This document shows, piece after piece, positions 41,202 to 55,600 of a DNA stretch of 64,000 nucleotides. The notes beneath the pieces were generated by a model. The model was not told where the DNA came from. It searched no databases and was given only the letters and a program-made list of their open reading frames with translations. How positions within the stretch are numbered: position 1 is the first letter of the stretch; each line of letters opens with the position of its first letter. This DNA comes from Daphnia carinata. Its lineage: Eukaryota > Arthropoda > Branchiopoda > Diplostraca > Daphniidae. Location of the stretch: NCBI RefSeq assembly GCF_022539665.2, contig NC_081337.1, positions 10,020,679 through 10,084,678 of the forward strand, in the 5' to 3' direction. The translations under genes and the position numbers were made by a program.

Positions 41202-43633
41202 GTAAGTCTGAACGAAACAAAATTCTTTTGGCGTCTCAAATGGTCCGTATTCGAAAAATTCAGCGTGCGTCAACTAGTAGTGTCATCTCCTGTGGTGTGA
41301 ACACCATCAGAAATGGATAACGCAAAGCATTTCTTTTTATCCCCAATCAATTTCGAAACAAGTGGGTGGGCGTATCAAACGATACGCACAAAAACCGTTT
41401 CCATTTATCGTGAAATGAAGCCACAGTGTCACGACAGGCTAACGGCCGCCCTATTTCAAGGGCAATAAGAAAATACATTGTGATGGTGAACTGATGAGGA
41501 AAGTTCATGACGTTCATTGTCACAATGTTGACGAGGAGGAAGGCACGGATGATAGGCTTAGTTTTACTGACGTTTCCGGATATTCAGCTGAGTGATTACT
41601 TGGAATGCGACAGCAGGCAAAACTAGCAGTACGAAGTGGTAGTCGAATGTGATTCGTAACATCCGTAATGAAATCCAAAACAAACCGAAACGAAAGAAAA
41701 AAAACAATAGCCGAAGCTAAAGGGAAATTGTGGCAAGTGAAAGCCACGCAAATTTCATCAAATAAGGCGACCGAATTCTATCGGTACACGTTTTTCCTCT
41801 TATTCTAATTTCCTTTTCAAGTTTTTCTGGTTATTGTCATCAGAATCGTCTCAATATCGAGTTTTACACTTGTTTTTTTTTTCTTCTTCCTCGTTCTTCT
41901 TTTTTTTTTTCTTTCATTTTTTTTTGAGGGGGGTTTCGGTTTTTTAACATGCCAATGCCGCCTCCTTTTTTTTTTTCTACCGCAACGGTAAGAATGGTTA
42001 GAAGAGGATACTTGAAACGTGAATTGCGCCATGTGGCTCTTCCATACGCTCATGGGCGGATGAGGACCGTATTCGAGTGCGTGAGAAGTCACCAAATGCA
42101 CGACGGAATGTCCACAGAGACGGAACTCACCTACGTCACATTATAATTCATCCACAAACTAGGGGCATCGACTACGATCGAATCTCCTAATTTAATCAAG
42201 AACGACTCGCAAATCGATGCCATTCTAGCGGAAAATTTAAATTTTGCCAACGTTCATAAAGAGAGAAAACTTTTCCGGGTTATGTTTACAAAAAACAAAA
42301 TTCCGAAACCGATTGAGCGTTGCGAACGAGAAAATCGCACGCGAATCGCTGACCGCGAATGTCCTCTTGCTCCGTTCTGACCATAAACGCTAAGGTGCTC
42401 CGGTCAGATCGAGCACTTGGTAAATTCCCACAATTTTTTTGTTTGCTTCAAACGGACTCTAGAAGTTTGCGATGCGACGAAAGTGTAGGTTTTTGAATTT
42501 CAAATAGGTTGAAGGAAGAAAAAGTAGATTACCTTTTCATTTTGTCGTTTTTTTTTTTTTTTTTTTTGAGACTGTTCAATGAGACGTAATAGAACGAGGC
42601 AAAATGAAGGACGAACCGTGACCAGTATCTCTCGCCAGTCAACCTGAAATAAGTGAAAGCGTCCATTCTAGACCTCGCAGGCCAAACATGACGCAAGACA
42701 AGAAGGCCGTGATGAGAAATTAGGGAACTCATTAGCGGCTGAATTCTTATCCTTACAAAGTGTCGCACTCGTTTTTTCATTGGCGATAATAAGAGAGACT
42801 AATCAAAAAGGTAACCGCTCGTAATGACTAGTTGATTACCCCCTTTTTTCTCTTCACATCCAGTTGATCCAGAAGACTCAGTTTTGATTCACTTCAATAT
42901 TTTCGCCTGCTTTTTACAGTAATTTGTTGGTCATTCCCCTTTGTATTCCGCATTTAAAAAAACAAAACAAAAAGCGAAGGGGCTCTTGAGTCGGGTTTCT
43001 AACTTGAATTACCCCTGGCCATTTTGGCTCACGACACGCAATTCTTACAGAGTTCATTTTCAAGAGAGGGAGCATGCCACTGACGCTTAATGTGCGGGTT
43101 GTTACGCACTAGCGATCAATGGACAGCTGTTGCATAGACTGTGAACTGCATATGAGCCAGGCGTTGTATTCCGTACGGGGAAAAAGAAAATAAATCCAGA
43201 ATAAATTGTTTAAACTCTCGACCTAGCGGTACTTCAATCCACATCTTTGACGCAGGCTTGTGTGAGTTCCTCAAGCTTGTTGTTTACTGTATTCTTGGCG
43301 TTCGCTTGCCGCCTGTGTCCAGTACATCGCTACGTATACGCAGCCGAGCTGCGGTTTGATGCTGGCCTGCCGTGTCACTTCCGTGCAACGGGTCCTCAGG
43401 TACCGTCAGCCCCTCGGTCTTTTCTGGTTGCAGTAGCCCGTGGTCGCAGTGTAGCCTGAGCTGTCAAGACTGCGCCACCTCTTTCGTTTTTATTCATGTG
43501 TTATTCAGTTGCGCTACGCCAAGTTATTCAAATGGAAGTGAGCTGCGTTCATTGATAGTCAACGAAGAAACAATCTCGAGAGTTAAATCCGATAGTCTTT
43601 ATCGCTTCCTAAAGTTAGTTAAAAGTTTTGCGG

Positions 43634-46600
43634 ATGAAGGGCAGGCGACGTAGTGAAAGCATTTCTTCGTCATCATCGTCTTTTAGTAGCGCCAGCAATG
43701 GCCGTTCGCTCTCGCTCCATCAGGCCAAGTCGCTGGATTCGCTGGACCGCGATGAGGCTCGGTCCGGCCCCGCGATGCCGTCATGGAAACAACGACGGGA
43801 CTATCAAAGGCTGAGCAGTGAACACCAAACAACGTCGACCCTATCATCATGTGAAAGCGGCGAGAGTAGTAGCTGCTGGAGCCAGAATGAGGGGACAACT
43901 CAGTCCAGCAGTAGCCGAAGCAACAGCAGCGCTTTGACTTGCGACAGTAGTGATACTAGCAGTAGCCAGAGCACAGCGGGAAGCGTCCGTCCTCGTCAAA
44001 ATCAATATCACCAGCTGAATAGTCATCCTAAACAGCATCAACAGCAACGGGCAGACAACGACTGCAACATGTTGGCCATTTTCAGCTGTTGCCTTGACAA
44101 CCGTCGTCAAAGGATGGCATCACGTAGCACCAGCCGGTGGACGGAAACGCCCGAGTATGGGAACAATGCGCTAGTGCGGTCCTGCTCGTCTGCTTGCAAG
44201 TCTTGGGATGGCTCCTCCGACCAGAGTAGTCTCAACGATGTAGGTCATCATTTCGGTTCGCACGCTAACGCTACGGACGGACCTTTGATCATCACTAAAG
44301 TACCTAACCAGAGGTACATCCTATTTGATTTCATTAAAGCGCTGGGTGTTCCTGCCGTTTAGAGAAAGCACGTGCAATCGTGAGTTGATATGCTTCACAT
44401 ATCATTCAGAAAAGACTCTCTCCGCATCCACACGCCCCATTCCTCTTAGTTGATAACCAGAAACGATGTGTTTGCGTAGCTAACATAGTATCAAAACTTT
44501 GGTGAAAGCGGACCAGCTGCCCGCCTACCTTTTGTTTTCATTGACACGCCATCTAATCTTTTCTTTTTTTTTTTTCCCTCGTGTTTTTCTACTGGTCGTA
44601 TTTTAATAGCTTGTAATCGCGAAAAGTAACGTAGAAAAACGAAAATGACGTATGATGACCCAAACTTTTCTACTTGGTAGAGGTAGTCTCTTTTTTTCCC
44701 CATCTCTTTGGGCCACAAGAACAAAACCAAAACGCGGAACAACAAATCGTTGTCGAAACGCAAGTGGAGCGCGACGAATCTGAGATGGATCGGAACCGTT
44801 TTTCTTTCTTTCGAAAACAAAAAAAGCTGCAAAATGTAATAAAAGATGATCGTCCTTAAAAGACGGGAAAGTGGTTTTTGACAGTTGTTGGCACTATCGT
44901 TTCACTTGGCACTCTTTCTGTTGTCATGCTTCTGCATTCTTTCCCTCGCTAGTGGCTTAACTTCTTCTCAACCGATAAGCTGCGTGGAGGGCTGTTGAAT
45001 TGGAGAACGACAACTTCCAGCCAAGAACTTTCCATCACGTTGGCTAACACGGAACCTGGCGAGGAAGCGATAATATTCGTTTTGATGATTTATCGTGATC
45101 ACGTCCAGAGAAATCAGCCATCCTCCGACTCTCTCTTTCGTTTTTTTCTTTTTCTTTACGACGAATAGCCTACGCTATTATTGATTTGTGACACATGACT
45201 AGTCCAGCATGATCCAACATGCTAGATGTGAAAGGCTGACTCTTCGTCCAGATCTCGAAACGTTGGAGCAATAGTTTTTCTTTGAGGGGAAAGCGTGTTT
45301 CAAAAGGTGAAACAGATGCTTTAGTTTCGTCAGGTGATACCTGATTGGTTCCAAAATTGAATAGAAAACAACAATAGAAAAAGTAGCAAATTGTTACGTT
45401 TTGTTATTAGCGCGTCACGCTCCGCTTGCCAACAAGGAGGAATCGAATTAATCTGTGACAATAATCAATAGGTGCAGAAGAAGGAAAAACGTAAGAAAGG
45501 CCAAAAATAGCGAGGGGGGGGGGAACAAAATGAAACCTCAAAAACATAAACAAAGCGGAAGATTAGCGACATATCGCTGCTGGAGAAAATTCCAGCTGCA
45601 AAAAAAAAAAAAATTTCTTCTTTTGTTCTGTAGGACGTTACCGCCATCGACTTGTATTATTCCTTTCCACCAGCCTAAAGCTGGGCAATTTGTTAGAGAC
45701 GTTTGCGTATTTTACCATTATTTATTTTCTCGTTTTTTTTTTAGCTTCTTTTGTTTTTGTATGCCACCATTTTCGTCGATATCCCGTAGCTTTTTAGGTA
45801 TAGTTTTCCAGTTCGAGGTTGAGTACTTGAGGCCCACCCGTCGTTCCACCGCTGCGGCCATCCTCGTCCAGCCCCGCGGTGGGCGCTTCGCTGAGCGAAG
45901 TTGAATAAGGGAAAGTAGGACGACAGAAAAAGCAGTTGTTACAACTAAACAAACTCAACAGCTTTCCAATATCAGATGGAGGGGAAGGGGGATGGAACAA
46001 AAAGCCAAAAAGAAAAAAAAAAATGGGCAAGAGACCCACCTACTAAGCTGTTGTATTACCACACCGACAACAAGAACCCAACGACTACTGCAACCTGCAA
46101 CTATTGGCAGGGAAGGCGGACTAGGGAAACAAATGGAAAGGGGTATTGGAGCGGGAGGAGACAAGGAAAGACTGCAAGGAGAGACCGTCTTCAAAAGCGG
46201 TCGTGAAAGCCGATACGGGCTTCATTGGTCGACAACAAGTGACTCGATGCAGTTGTCATTAGGAGTGCAATCGTCCAAGTCCTTTATGTCCAAGCTTTGG
46301 CTATTTGTGTGTTTGTTTTTGCAACTCGTGAGCTCTGGGTGAATTGAATTGACTTGACATCGGCTGAAAAACTCTTTGTTATTGCATTAAGAAGATGGTG
46401 TGGTTACAGAAATTGAGGAGGGCGTCAACCAGATCCTCCACCAGGAGCGTTGGCACCAACAAAAGTAGTAGAAGTAGCACCAAGAGAGCAAATAGTGCGC
46501 TTGGCATTTCGAAATTGGATTCGTTTAACGGCAGCACGAATTCCATTCCCAACCAAACGGCCTATAATGCGTACACAGGCTTCGATGACCATCTCTGCAC

Positions 46601-47673
46601 ACAAGTGTACTACTATCAAAATAGGTCTCACATACTGTCCTTCCTCGTTAGCAGATTGTCGCTTATTGATCCCCATTTTTTTTTTCCGATGTGCTTCCAT
46701 TAGTTCCATAGCTGAATTTTTTGTTTCATCTTTTGTTTTCTTTATTTATAGATACGGACGAACGAACGTCTTACGTTGGCTGTTAACGGAAGCCGACCAA
46801 GCCGCCGCAGTCGCCGCCACAGCAGCCGGTGAGATGCCAATTGGCATCGCGGAGACGGGAACACTAGCACTCCACTACGCCGCCGCTCGAGGTTGCCTGG
46901 ATTGCGTCAAAATGCTGATCGAATCGCCTTCATTGGATTTCAGGTATGGAGTCTTCTTTTCTATGTTTTTCTTTTCCCATCTCAAAGAACAGGGCAAAGG
47001 AACATTTGTAAAACTTGTAGCGCAACTTGTCCGTCCTGTCTTCTAGTGGGAATAAAGAGAAAACGGTGGGCACGTTTGCTCCTCCTTTAAAAGCATAGAA
47101 TCCTCCAGAGCGTGAATTTTTCCAGAGAACCAAAGGGAAAAGAGGCTATGTGGTGTAGGGAAAGCCTAGATATTTGAGGGAAAAAAAACGAAACAATTGG
47201 ATGTGGAAGAACCGGACACCTGAAATGATTGTCAGATTTTCCCTTCTTCGATATACTCAGGTGGATTTACGGTTTCTCTTTAGTTTCGATGCACATTGTT
47301 TTCGATGCTTTCGCTTCCCGTAACGTCAGTCACATGACCAGCCTGCTGAATCAAATATAAGACAAATAGAATATACGGATCTGAGATGGCCCAAAAGTGT
47401 GTGACGCTGACTGACGTGTTACGTTCTCCCCATCTGGTGGTTACATTATCACCGTGACACCGTCCCTTAACGATGGTAGATTGTTCGCCCCTGTCATTGT
47501 CACTCGATTCAATTGGAAGCTGCTGGAACATCCTGTTCAGTCTCGACGTTCAGTTTGAGTCCAAGACTCCCGACCGTTCGTGCGAACTATTGTTCGGTCC
47601 GAACTGTCTTTCGCCTGCATTGTAGTGTGTGACGTCGGCTGCAAGTATAACAGAACGTCCCGTAACGTCAACG

Positions 47674-47710
<37 letters not shown>

Positions 47711-50700
47711 GCTTTGTATCTAGCCGTTCTACATAGTAGTAGGCAAGACACTAGCCAACAAATGAATACTGCTGATGGTTTCCTTTTAGCGCGTCGAAGT
47801 TGCATCTAAGGACCACTACCATATTTTTCCTTCACTGGACAAGAATGAGTTCTTTTTCAAACCGCATTCCGTCACTCTCTGTATGCGAAACATTGGCACG
47901 ACAAGGAGTCCACGGATGTTTCTCTAACGGAATGCTAAATAAAAAACGGAAGAGAAGTCGATGCAAACCAGTGAGTCTGCACGAGCAGCTCTCTTTCTTT
48001 TTTTTTTTTTTTTTTAACCCTGTTATGACGGATCGATTTTTTTGTTGTTGTCGACAAGCGCAACACACAAAGAGCGTCGCTGATCCCAATCTTATTCAAA
48101 TTCGGTCAGAACGTGACGTTTATTACTATTATTCGGTTGTCCTGCCTAAGTTTGCTGATTCAATAACGAATATTGCCCCTTGCAAATACTGCGTTGTCTT
48201 TGAAAAGATTAGTTTATCGCATCGAGTAACTACGAAATATCTTACATTCAATTAAAAAAAAAAAAAAAGGACAAATAATTAGAAATTTTCGCGCTGAATT
48301 GTGTAAAAGAGTGCTTTGACGTCATTCAATGTGTTCCATGCTGGCTATTCTTCTGTCTCTCTTTTGTACCAGTAAAGGGGAAAAAAATTTCTCTGGCATT
48401 GGTCAAATTAGCGTATCCATGTACAGTGAAGTAAAGAGTGCCACGGGCCTCGAGTTGGTTCGTTACCATCGTTACTGCCGCTTCAGCACGTAAACGCTGC
48501 ATCTATGAGTGTTCTACATACATAACGGCATCGGCTCGGGTCAGTTCAGAGAAGACGAAAGCACCCTCCCCCTCTTGCGTACCCAACTCTCTCGGTGCGG
48601 TGCGTTCATGCGGTTTCATCTAGGCAAAAGCTGACGCAGGCCGACACCTGTTGCTTGCGTGCTCCCGCACGCTACTAGCTAACAGCGAGGGAGGGCTATT
48701 GAACTTTGGACCATCATCCAGAAACGGGTTTCTTTTTCTTTTTTTCTTTTTTTTCTTCTTTATTTTCTTTCCATTCGTCTTTTCATTTGCTTTTGTTTCC
48801 CCCTTTTTTTTCACACGCCGGCTACATATTCGTCTTTTCATTCCTTTTCCTCTGCGTTTCTGCGTACCGTTTAATAGTGGCTATCCACGTGGTTTGCAAT
48901 ATTGAGCCAATGGCTAGAATCGTCGTTCATCTCGCTCTTCTTTACTGTTTTTCTTTTTTTAGCTTTTTATAAATTTTTTTTTGTCAAACCAAGACTCAAA
49001 GTCTTATCCGATTACATTGTTCCTTGTACGACGCGGCTAAGCGGGCGTGTGCGCCAGACTATGTATTTTTTTTCCCCCTTTTGTTGTTGTTTCGCATTTC
49101 CCTTATGCATTGCGCTAGTTTTGGAACTCCCCGCAAAAGAGAGACGGAAAATTCTCAAACATGACCATCCGTTTCCCTCATGCCTGTAGTGTTCTCTTTT
49201 TTTCTTTTTTCCTCTCGCATCCTCGAATTCTTACAGAGATCTTTGTGCAATTCTCAAGGTGAGCCGTCATGTTGTGATCTCATGTTTATTCGCGAAGATA
49301 GAAGAGAGAGCAATGAATAGCTTGGCAAATGGTAGCAGCTTAAAAAACGAGATGAAATTCTCTTGTTTGGCCCACAGGAAGGGCAAACAGAACACGTTGA
49401 GGTACATGACATTGATGCGGGAGATTCATACGTGCCCCGGCTGACAGATCTATTCAATCTGTTCAAGACTTCACGGTCGGACGCCGAAACATTTCATCCG
49501 ATTTCTCCAGTTCCATCCATAATTCCATTCTGACCGCGTACGTTTAATTTGTTGGTTAAACCGCCTGTCGCCGTGCGCCACAGGGGTTTAATGCAACACG
49601 TTAATCAACGGTCTTCCACAAAAAATAAAGGCATTGCAATGCAGGAACGAAGACTTTTCCTGCGGCCTAGACTCCCCAAAAACGGTATATCTTCCTTTCC
49701 GGTCTGCCTAGCAAATGAAAACATCCGTTTCATACCAGACGCGGCCAAATGTGTCAAATTTAAAGATGTGCTTCAAGAAGCAGATTGAAGTACAGAAAGA
49801 AAAAAAAAAGTGGCGGCTTCATTTCCCTAGACGTTCACGGGAAATTGCTAGGGGAGGAAGGAAGAGGAAACAGATTTATTATTTTATTTATTATTTTAAA
49901 ATTGAAAGAACCTCCCATCAATGTGGCTGAAAAGACATGGAAGAGGCGGGCGGTGGAAAAACGAAGATGGCGTGAAAGAGAATTTTCAAAAAAAGAAAAG
50001 AGTTCCAAACGTTTCGCCATTTTAGCTGACGGATATTGCAAACAAACCGAAAGTATTGGTGAAGGGAAGATGATTTTGAAAACAGTCTTTCTTCTTTTAT
50101 TCCGTGTGTAGATTACCTGAACGGCGATTTCACAAGTTTCGCTCCGATACTCGCGTAAAATGTCCTTCCACCCATCTCTACCCGCAAGGTGTATTGGGCG
50201 GGTGCGGAAAAAGAAGAGGGAGCCACAGTTCCCGTTGCTCGGAGGAGGGCAGGGCCAACCATTAGCTTTTCGTTTTTCTCACCAGTTCGTGCGTTCAGTA
50301 TTCGTGCCGACGGTCGGCTGACTAGTCGCGCTTGTGTTTCCTACGTTGTGCTTCCTCTTTGTTTTTGTTTTTTGGGATACGCGTTTCCATCAATCTTCTA
50401 TTCAGCGTCCTTGTTTGCTATGACTAGCACTGTGTGTAGCCGATTGATCATTTAACTCTGGGGGAAATCGGTCGAAAGGTTGGGATGAAGCGATCGTAAA
50501 AAAAAGGGACAGAAATTAGACGAAAACGACGCCAAAGGCCTAACATAAAAGTGGCTTATGTTTTGATCTGTTGATGGGCGCAGTGTGCAGCGGATCCTCT
50601 TCGTCTAGCGTTCGCAACTCACCGCAAAACTGGTAAAAGGTCCATTCCCACCCGTTTTTACCTATTGTTCCCGTGAATTGTCCTTCGTGTGAGAATTATA

Positions 50701-52587
50701 ACAGATGATGTCACTTTTCTGGGTCAGCACTCTTGTAGCTCACTTTAGGGTTAGGCAGAGTTTTGCTAATACCAGGGTGCGTGGTGTTGTACACGTCTGT
50801 CCAACCCACTCAACTGGTTATGAAGCCCTCGTTTATTCCACCTTTTTTTTTTTCTTTCTTTCTTTTTTCTTCTCTCTTCCTTGGTACCGTTTAGTCAACA
50901 TCCGCCGGTTACGGCAACCTGCGGATGGTCCTGTTTATTACTTTTCCGTTTGTCGCAACTTTATTCGATTTTTAGTGTTTGCTATATAAGAAACTTTTGA
51001 TGTCCATCGAGAAGGGTTAACCTTGCCTCAGTCACGGTGAAATTGCGATTGTTGCCCATTTTTGTTCATCGGGCGCACAAAGTGTGTATGCGCGCCGACA
51101 CGGCCCGTTAGCTCCAAACGCAGAGCCTGTCGCTCGAAGGAGTCCAGGCGCGAAGAAGCGCACGGCCGCGCGAAACTGTTTGGCTATTGTGGCATTGTGT
51201 CGTCATTCAACAGAGCTTCAGCACTTTGGCTACCGATTACTGGCTTCTGACCGTCAGTGTCGCCATCGGATACTAGAGCGAAACGAGCTCGAAGAAGCCC
51301 GGGGATAGGATTCAATCATGCCAATCAATCGTGTTGCTATTACGTGTATTAGACTGTCACGTTACTCAAGCACAACGACGCAGAACTTGACCGTAAGAAG
51401 AATAAGTTCAAAAAAAAAAAAAAAATCTACGATCAAAATTTGCTCTTTTATCAATCGTCTTGCCGGGAAATTCCAGGCAATTCATCTACATTCAACTGTG
51501 CAGTAGCTTGAAGCACGTCCACCGCCTACCATCATCCTTAAGGCCTTCTTATAACCGCCGACAGGACGCTCTCGGTCAGTGACCACCACCAATAAAGAAA
51601 GGCAACATAAACAAAGGAAAAATACAACAGCCTTTTCTGGTAGATGTTGGCTCGGCTAACGTCAATCGCGGTGGAACAGATTCTTAAAAAAATGTGTTCT
51701 CGGAAATAGCTAGTCAGTCATAATGAAATACCTTTTGCTGCTCTAACTTGCTGTTATTTAGCATGCCACCGGCAGGATGTTAATGAAAACCAACTACCTG
51801 TTTGGAATCGTGTCGGGATAGTGTTTTACGTGTAATTCGTTGGTACGTGCTGATGCCACCTCCAATCAAGAAAATTCAAATAGTCATTAAAAACGACGTA
51901 AATAAGTAGGCCCTTCTTTCCAACCCCAGTATAATGACCAACAGCCATGATCTTCCTGCATCGTTTTTTTTTTTTTTTTTATATTTTACTGAATTTTTTT
52001 GGATTTCCATTATGACTGATGCCTCCAGAGAATCTTCGGCATTATTCCACATCCATCAATATATACTGATGGTTAGCGAATAATAGGTGAGCTTCCAAAT
52101 TTGATTCTGAAACTTAGTTTTGACCCCGATTACGACTTTCTTCACGCAAGCCAGAAACAACAACTACCCAAATATACATGACTCAATCTTGACGATGAGT
52201 AAAACATCTAGTTTCCCTTACCAACAACGTGTTTCACCTTACATCATACAACATGGGGATACCTCAGTCCAGTTTTGGCAGTATTCCTTGTTTACTTAAT
52301 TATTTTCTTTTTTCCTTTTTTTTTTCATTTGTTTTGTGTCAATTGACTTTTGCCCTCATTGCGAAGCCAGTTGTTGTCATAGTGTTAGTACAGGTTTTCT
52401 TTTTACCTGTATCTTTTTAGGGGTATTAGGTCAAAATGAGATCTTCAGTAACATCCTGTTTCTACATTTCCGTCTCGTTTTCTCCCGGTAGAACTTGTTG
52501 GGATGCGGCACATTTTAAAATGTCACCGGTGAACTAATCTAGTGGAGAAACTCCGACAGCTCTGAATGTGGAAAAATTTCGTAGAAA

Positions 52588-52625
<38 letters not shown>

Positions 52626-55600
52626 GCAACGTGACAAAGGCGGAGAACAAACAAAACCAGGAAATAGAGAAGCCAAAACAGACGCACACACAAATCGCTA
52701 AACAGGATACATCTATCATGTTAGACTTTTCGTTGAATGATGGTGTTTTTTATTTGAGGCCAGGAGCAATGTCGTGTTTATTGCCATCACATACAGTATA
52801 AAATAATTCAGAAATGACCGAGCAGGCCAGAAACCTTGACTATCAACTCACGAGAAGATTGCGTCTATCACTTTTGTGTTTGTTTTGTCAATCGATTGCC
52901 AGACTCGTGCCATTTTTAGCATTTTTTCGTCCAAAATTTGACAATGCCAGCTGGTGGTAACAGAATGATTAATGGAAACGAAAAGATGAAGTTGCATCTT
53001 TCCTTTGAACGACATCAACACCTGGAAATAGCTGTTTGTTTTTTTTAGCTGCCGATGTTTCAATTTCCGACTGTATACTATTGCTGAACCGCCTCCAGCA
53101 ACGGTTCAGAAATCGTAGCCTATTCAAGTTTGCTTGTAGGCTAATTACGTACACAAAAGTGCGTGATGGAGCCATTTTTAGCTCCGGTCATTGTGAAACG
53201 AGTATTTCTGTTCTCATTCCTCTGTTTGAAATGTCTCTTTCTATTTGCTCCGCCAACACGGATTGATGGGCTAATCAGATAAGGCGCTGATTTCTCTTGC
53301 CGTAAGCGACTAAGCCTAACTTATCACGAACGTAACCTCATTTTTCTTGAATTCATATATCCGATATGTCTTCCCTTATTTTACCATTTCATCCTTGTCG
53401 GGAATAAATTGCTCCGATTAATTTAACAGACCATTTCTTTTTGTTTTACAGTGCTGATATGCAAATGGAAAACGACGTGACTCCAGTTTACCTGGCGGCC
53501 CAGGAGGGCCATCTAGAGGTGCTTAAATACTTGGTAACCGATGCAGGCGGCTCGCTGAACATGCGAGCTCAAGACGGAATGGCTCCCATTCACGCTGCCG
53601 CTCAGATGGGATGTCTCTCTTGTCTTCAATGGATGGTGAGTGTCATTTAATAATGAGTTCGATCCATCACCATTCCCGGATGCAGGCAACTGCTCCTCAT
53701 CAAATTACATTACCGTTAGTTCGATGGAAGAGGGAAGCGAAAGAAAGAATGAAGTACGATGCAAATGCTGTAATATTTAAACCTGAAAAATGCCACAGTT
53801 TTAGTGTGCATTAAGCCTAGTGCCCGGCCACACAATTTCAACAGTTATGTCCGAAAAATGACGTTCAGGTTGAGTGCATTTCTTTGCCTAAAGGGCAGAA
53901 GCGATGAGCTAGTTCTCACGGCAGTAATTGCCGTAGGGACATCACTAAAGGACAATCTATGACATTTTCAGAAAATAGCTGCTGATCTTTCTGATGCGTG
54001 AAGAAGACTATACAGCAGCAACCCCTTTTTCTTATTCGTTCAATATTACGATTATTACATTGATGGTAGTCAGGGGCCTGTGTGTGTGTATGTTGGACAG
54101 CGTTACTCCGACTAGACATCAAGTCTAGGAATAAACTAACGGTCATCTTTTCCGTTTGAGGGCTTTTTAGATCGTATCGTGAAGAGAACAGATCAACAGT
54201 CAGACCGGTGTCAAGTTATCTTACCAATGTCATTCGATGTTACCAATATCCAAGCAAGTTTGGCTCATCGCCCAACGTGGCAACTTGGCGTTGCTTTAAA
54301 ACCGAACAAAAAGACGGTGCTCATTCGCCTGTGGTTGCTACATTCTCCCATTGAGTACCAAACTTTTCTTATCAAACATCCGTTAAGTGACGATGGCTGC
54401 GTTTCACCATCCGTGTCAATTAAGCGAGCCTATCCGTCGGTCTCTGAATTTTTCTCTTAGACGTTCAATTAGATTTTCACTAAGCCGAAATATTCGTTTT
54501 CCTTGCATTTCCATTGTATTTCCCTATCTGGCTTTTGTGTACAAGAGATTAGGCCAGTAAAATAAGAAATCCCAAGCCAGCAGATGGAACTAAACGGTAA
54601 CCACCTGTTACGGTGCCCGCTCGATGTTACCCCAGTTAGGGAGTTTAACGTTATTCTTCCCATGTTTTTCTTCCGCCCCCGATCGGTCGAGTACCTGAAG
54701 GAGGTGCCGTTACGATCGCCTCGCTAAGATTGTGTGGTCTCTCGTAACTGAATGGGTCTGCAGGCCAGTTCGGACCGGTTAATCATCTGGCCAATACCGA
54801 CTCTGCGCTCTGTGGTCATTGGTTTATTCCTCAAACGTCTGTTGACAAGTTCATTAATTTAGCATTTTACTGGTGGCCATGCAGGTCTCGTCCAAAGGCG
54901 TCGATATCAACTCCAAGGACGGCGATGGTGCTACGCCATTGCATTTTGCCGCCAGTCGTGGACACGTCGATGTTGTGCGCTGGCTGCTGGCCAAAGGGGC
55001 CAAAGTTACTCTGGACAAATTCGGCCGTTCGCCACTCAATGATGCAGCAGAAAACGAGCAATTGGAAGTAGGTTGACGTTGCGTTTGCTTCTAGTTCGAT
55101 GCGGTGAATTCATTTTTATTTGTGATTCCCTTTTTTTAAGTGCTTGACGTTGCTGGTGCAAAATGGCACCGATCCAGACTACGAATCGGATTTGATGATG
55201 TTACAATCGGAAGATGGCAGCAGTCAGTCACCCAGCTGCGTCTGTTCCAAACAGCGTTCAGCACAAAGCAATTGCAGCACACTGGATGAAGTATCAGAAG
55301 AAGTCGAGGAAGAAGATGACATCGACTCCTCCTGCTCTCCAAGCTGCGATTGCCTACACTCGAGTAGCTCGACGTGTCACTCACCGGTCACTGAATCCGA
55401 GCCTACTCTCAGTAGGAAACGAAATGATACTAAAAAAGACGATTCCGGCCAACATCGAAAGCCGTTCTATTTGCATCCTCGCAAAGAAATGGAATTATCG
55501 GCCCTATCAAGAGCCGTACCCAATCAAACAAGCTTCTTTTTAAATCCGGCCGATCAGCTGGAGAACCGCAAAAACCAAAACTTGAGCTCGAGCCATCGTC

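Larger units (their letters stand above)
46944..53451 (+). other. espin intron 2 (6.5 kb)
   Basis: This phase-2 intron splits the first ankyrin repeats from the rest. It contains T runs of 30 (47677-47706) and 33 (52590-52622) bases and an A run near 48255. Several open frames are low-complexity or T-rich and none has paired splice sites in a usable phase. Its size suggests regulatory content. Confidence 0.6.

Noticed and set aside
43247-43459. signal-peptide-like 70-codon frame upstream of espin exon A
   Set aside because: It is not in frame with exon A and has no partner exon; it is more likely 5' UTR or flanking DNA.
45455-45904. 149-codon plus-strand frame within espin intron 1
   Set aside because: It is rich in Lys/Phe from homopolymers. 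It carries no usable phase relation to espin exons.
46450-47046. 198-codon plus-strand frame across espin exons
   Set aside because: It merges a wrong-frame reading of exon B with the true frame of exon 2 through an intron. The real structure is two exons joined by splicing.
47800-48255. 151-codon plus-strand frame in espin intron 2
   Set aside because: It contains a T-run-encoded Phe stretch and no ankyrin or other motif; no paired splice sites in phase.
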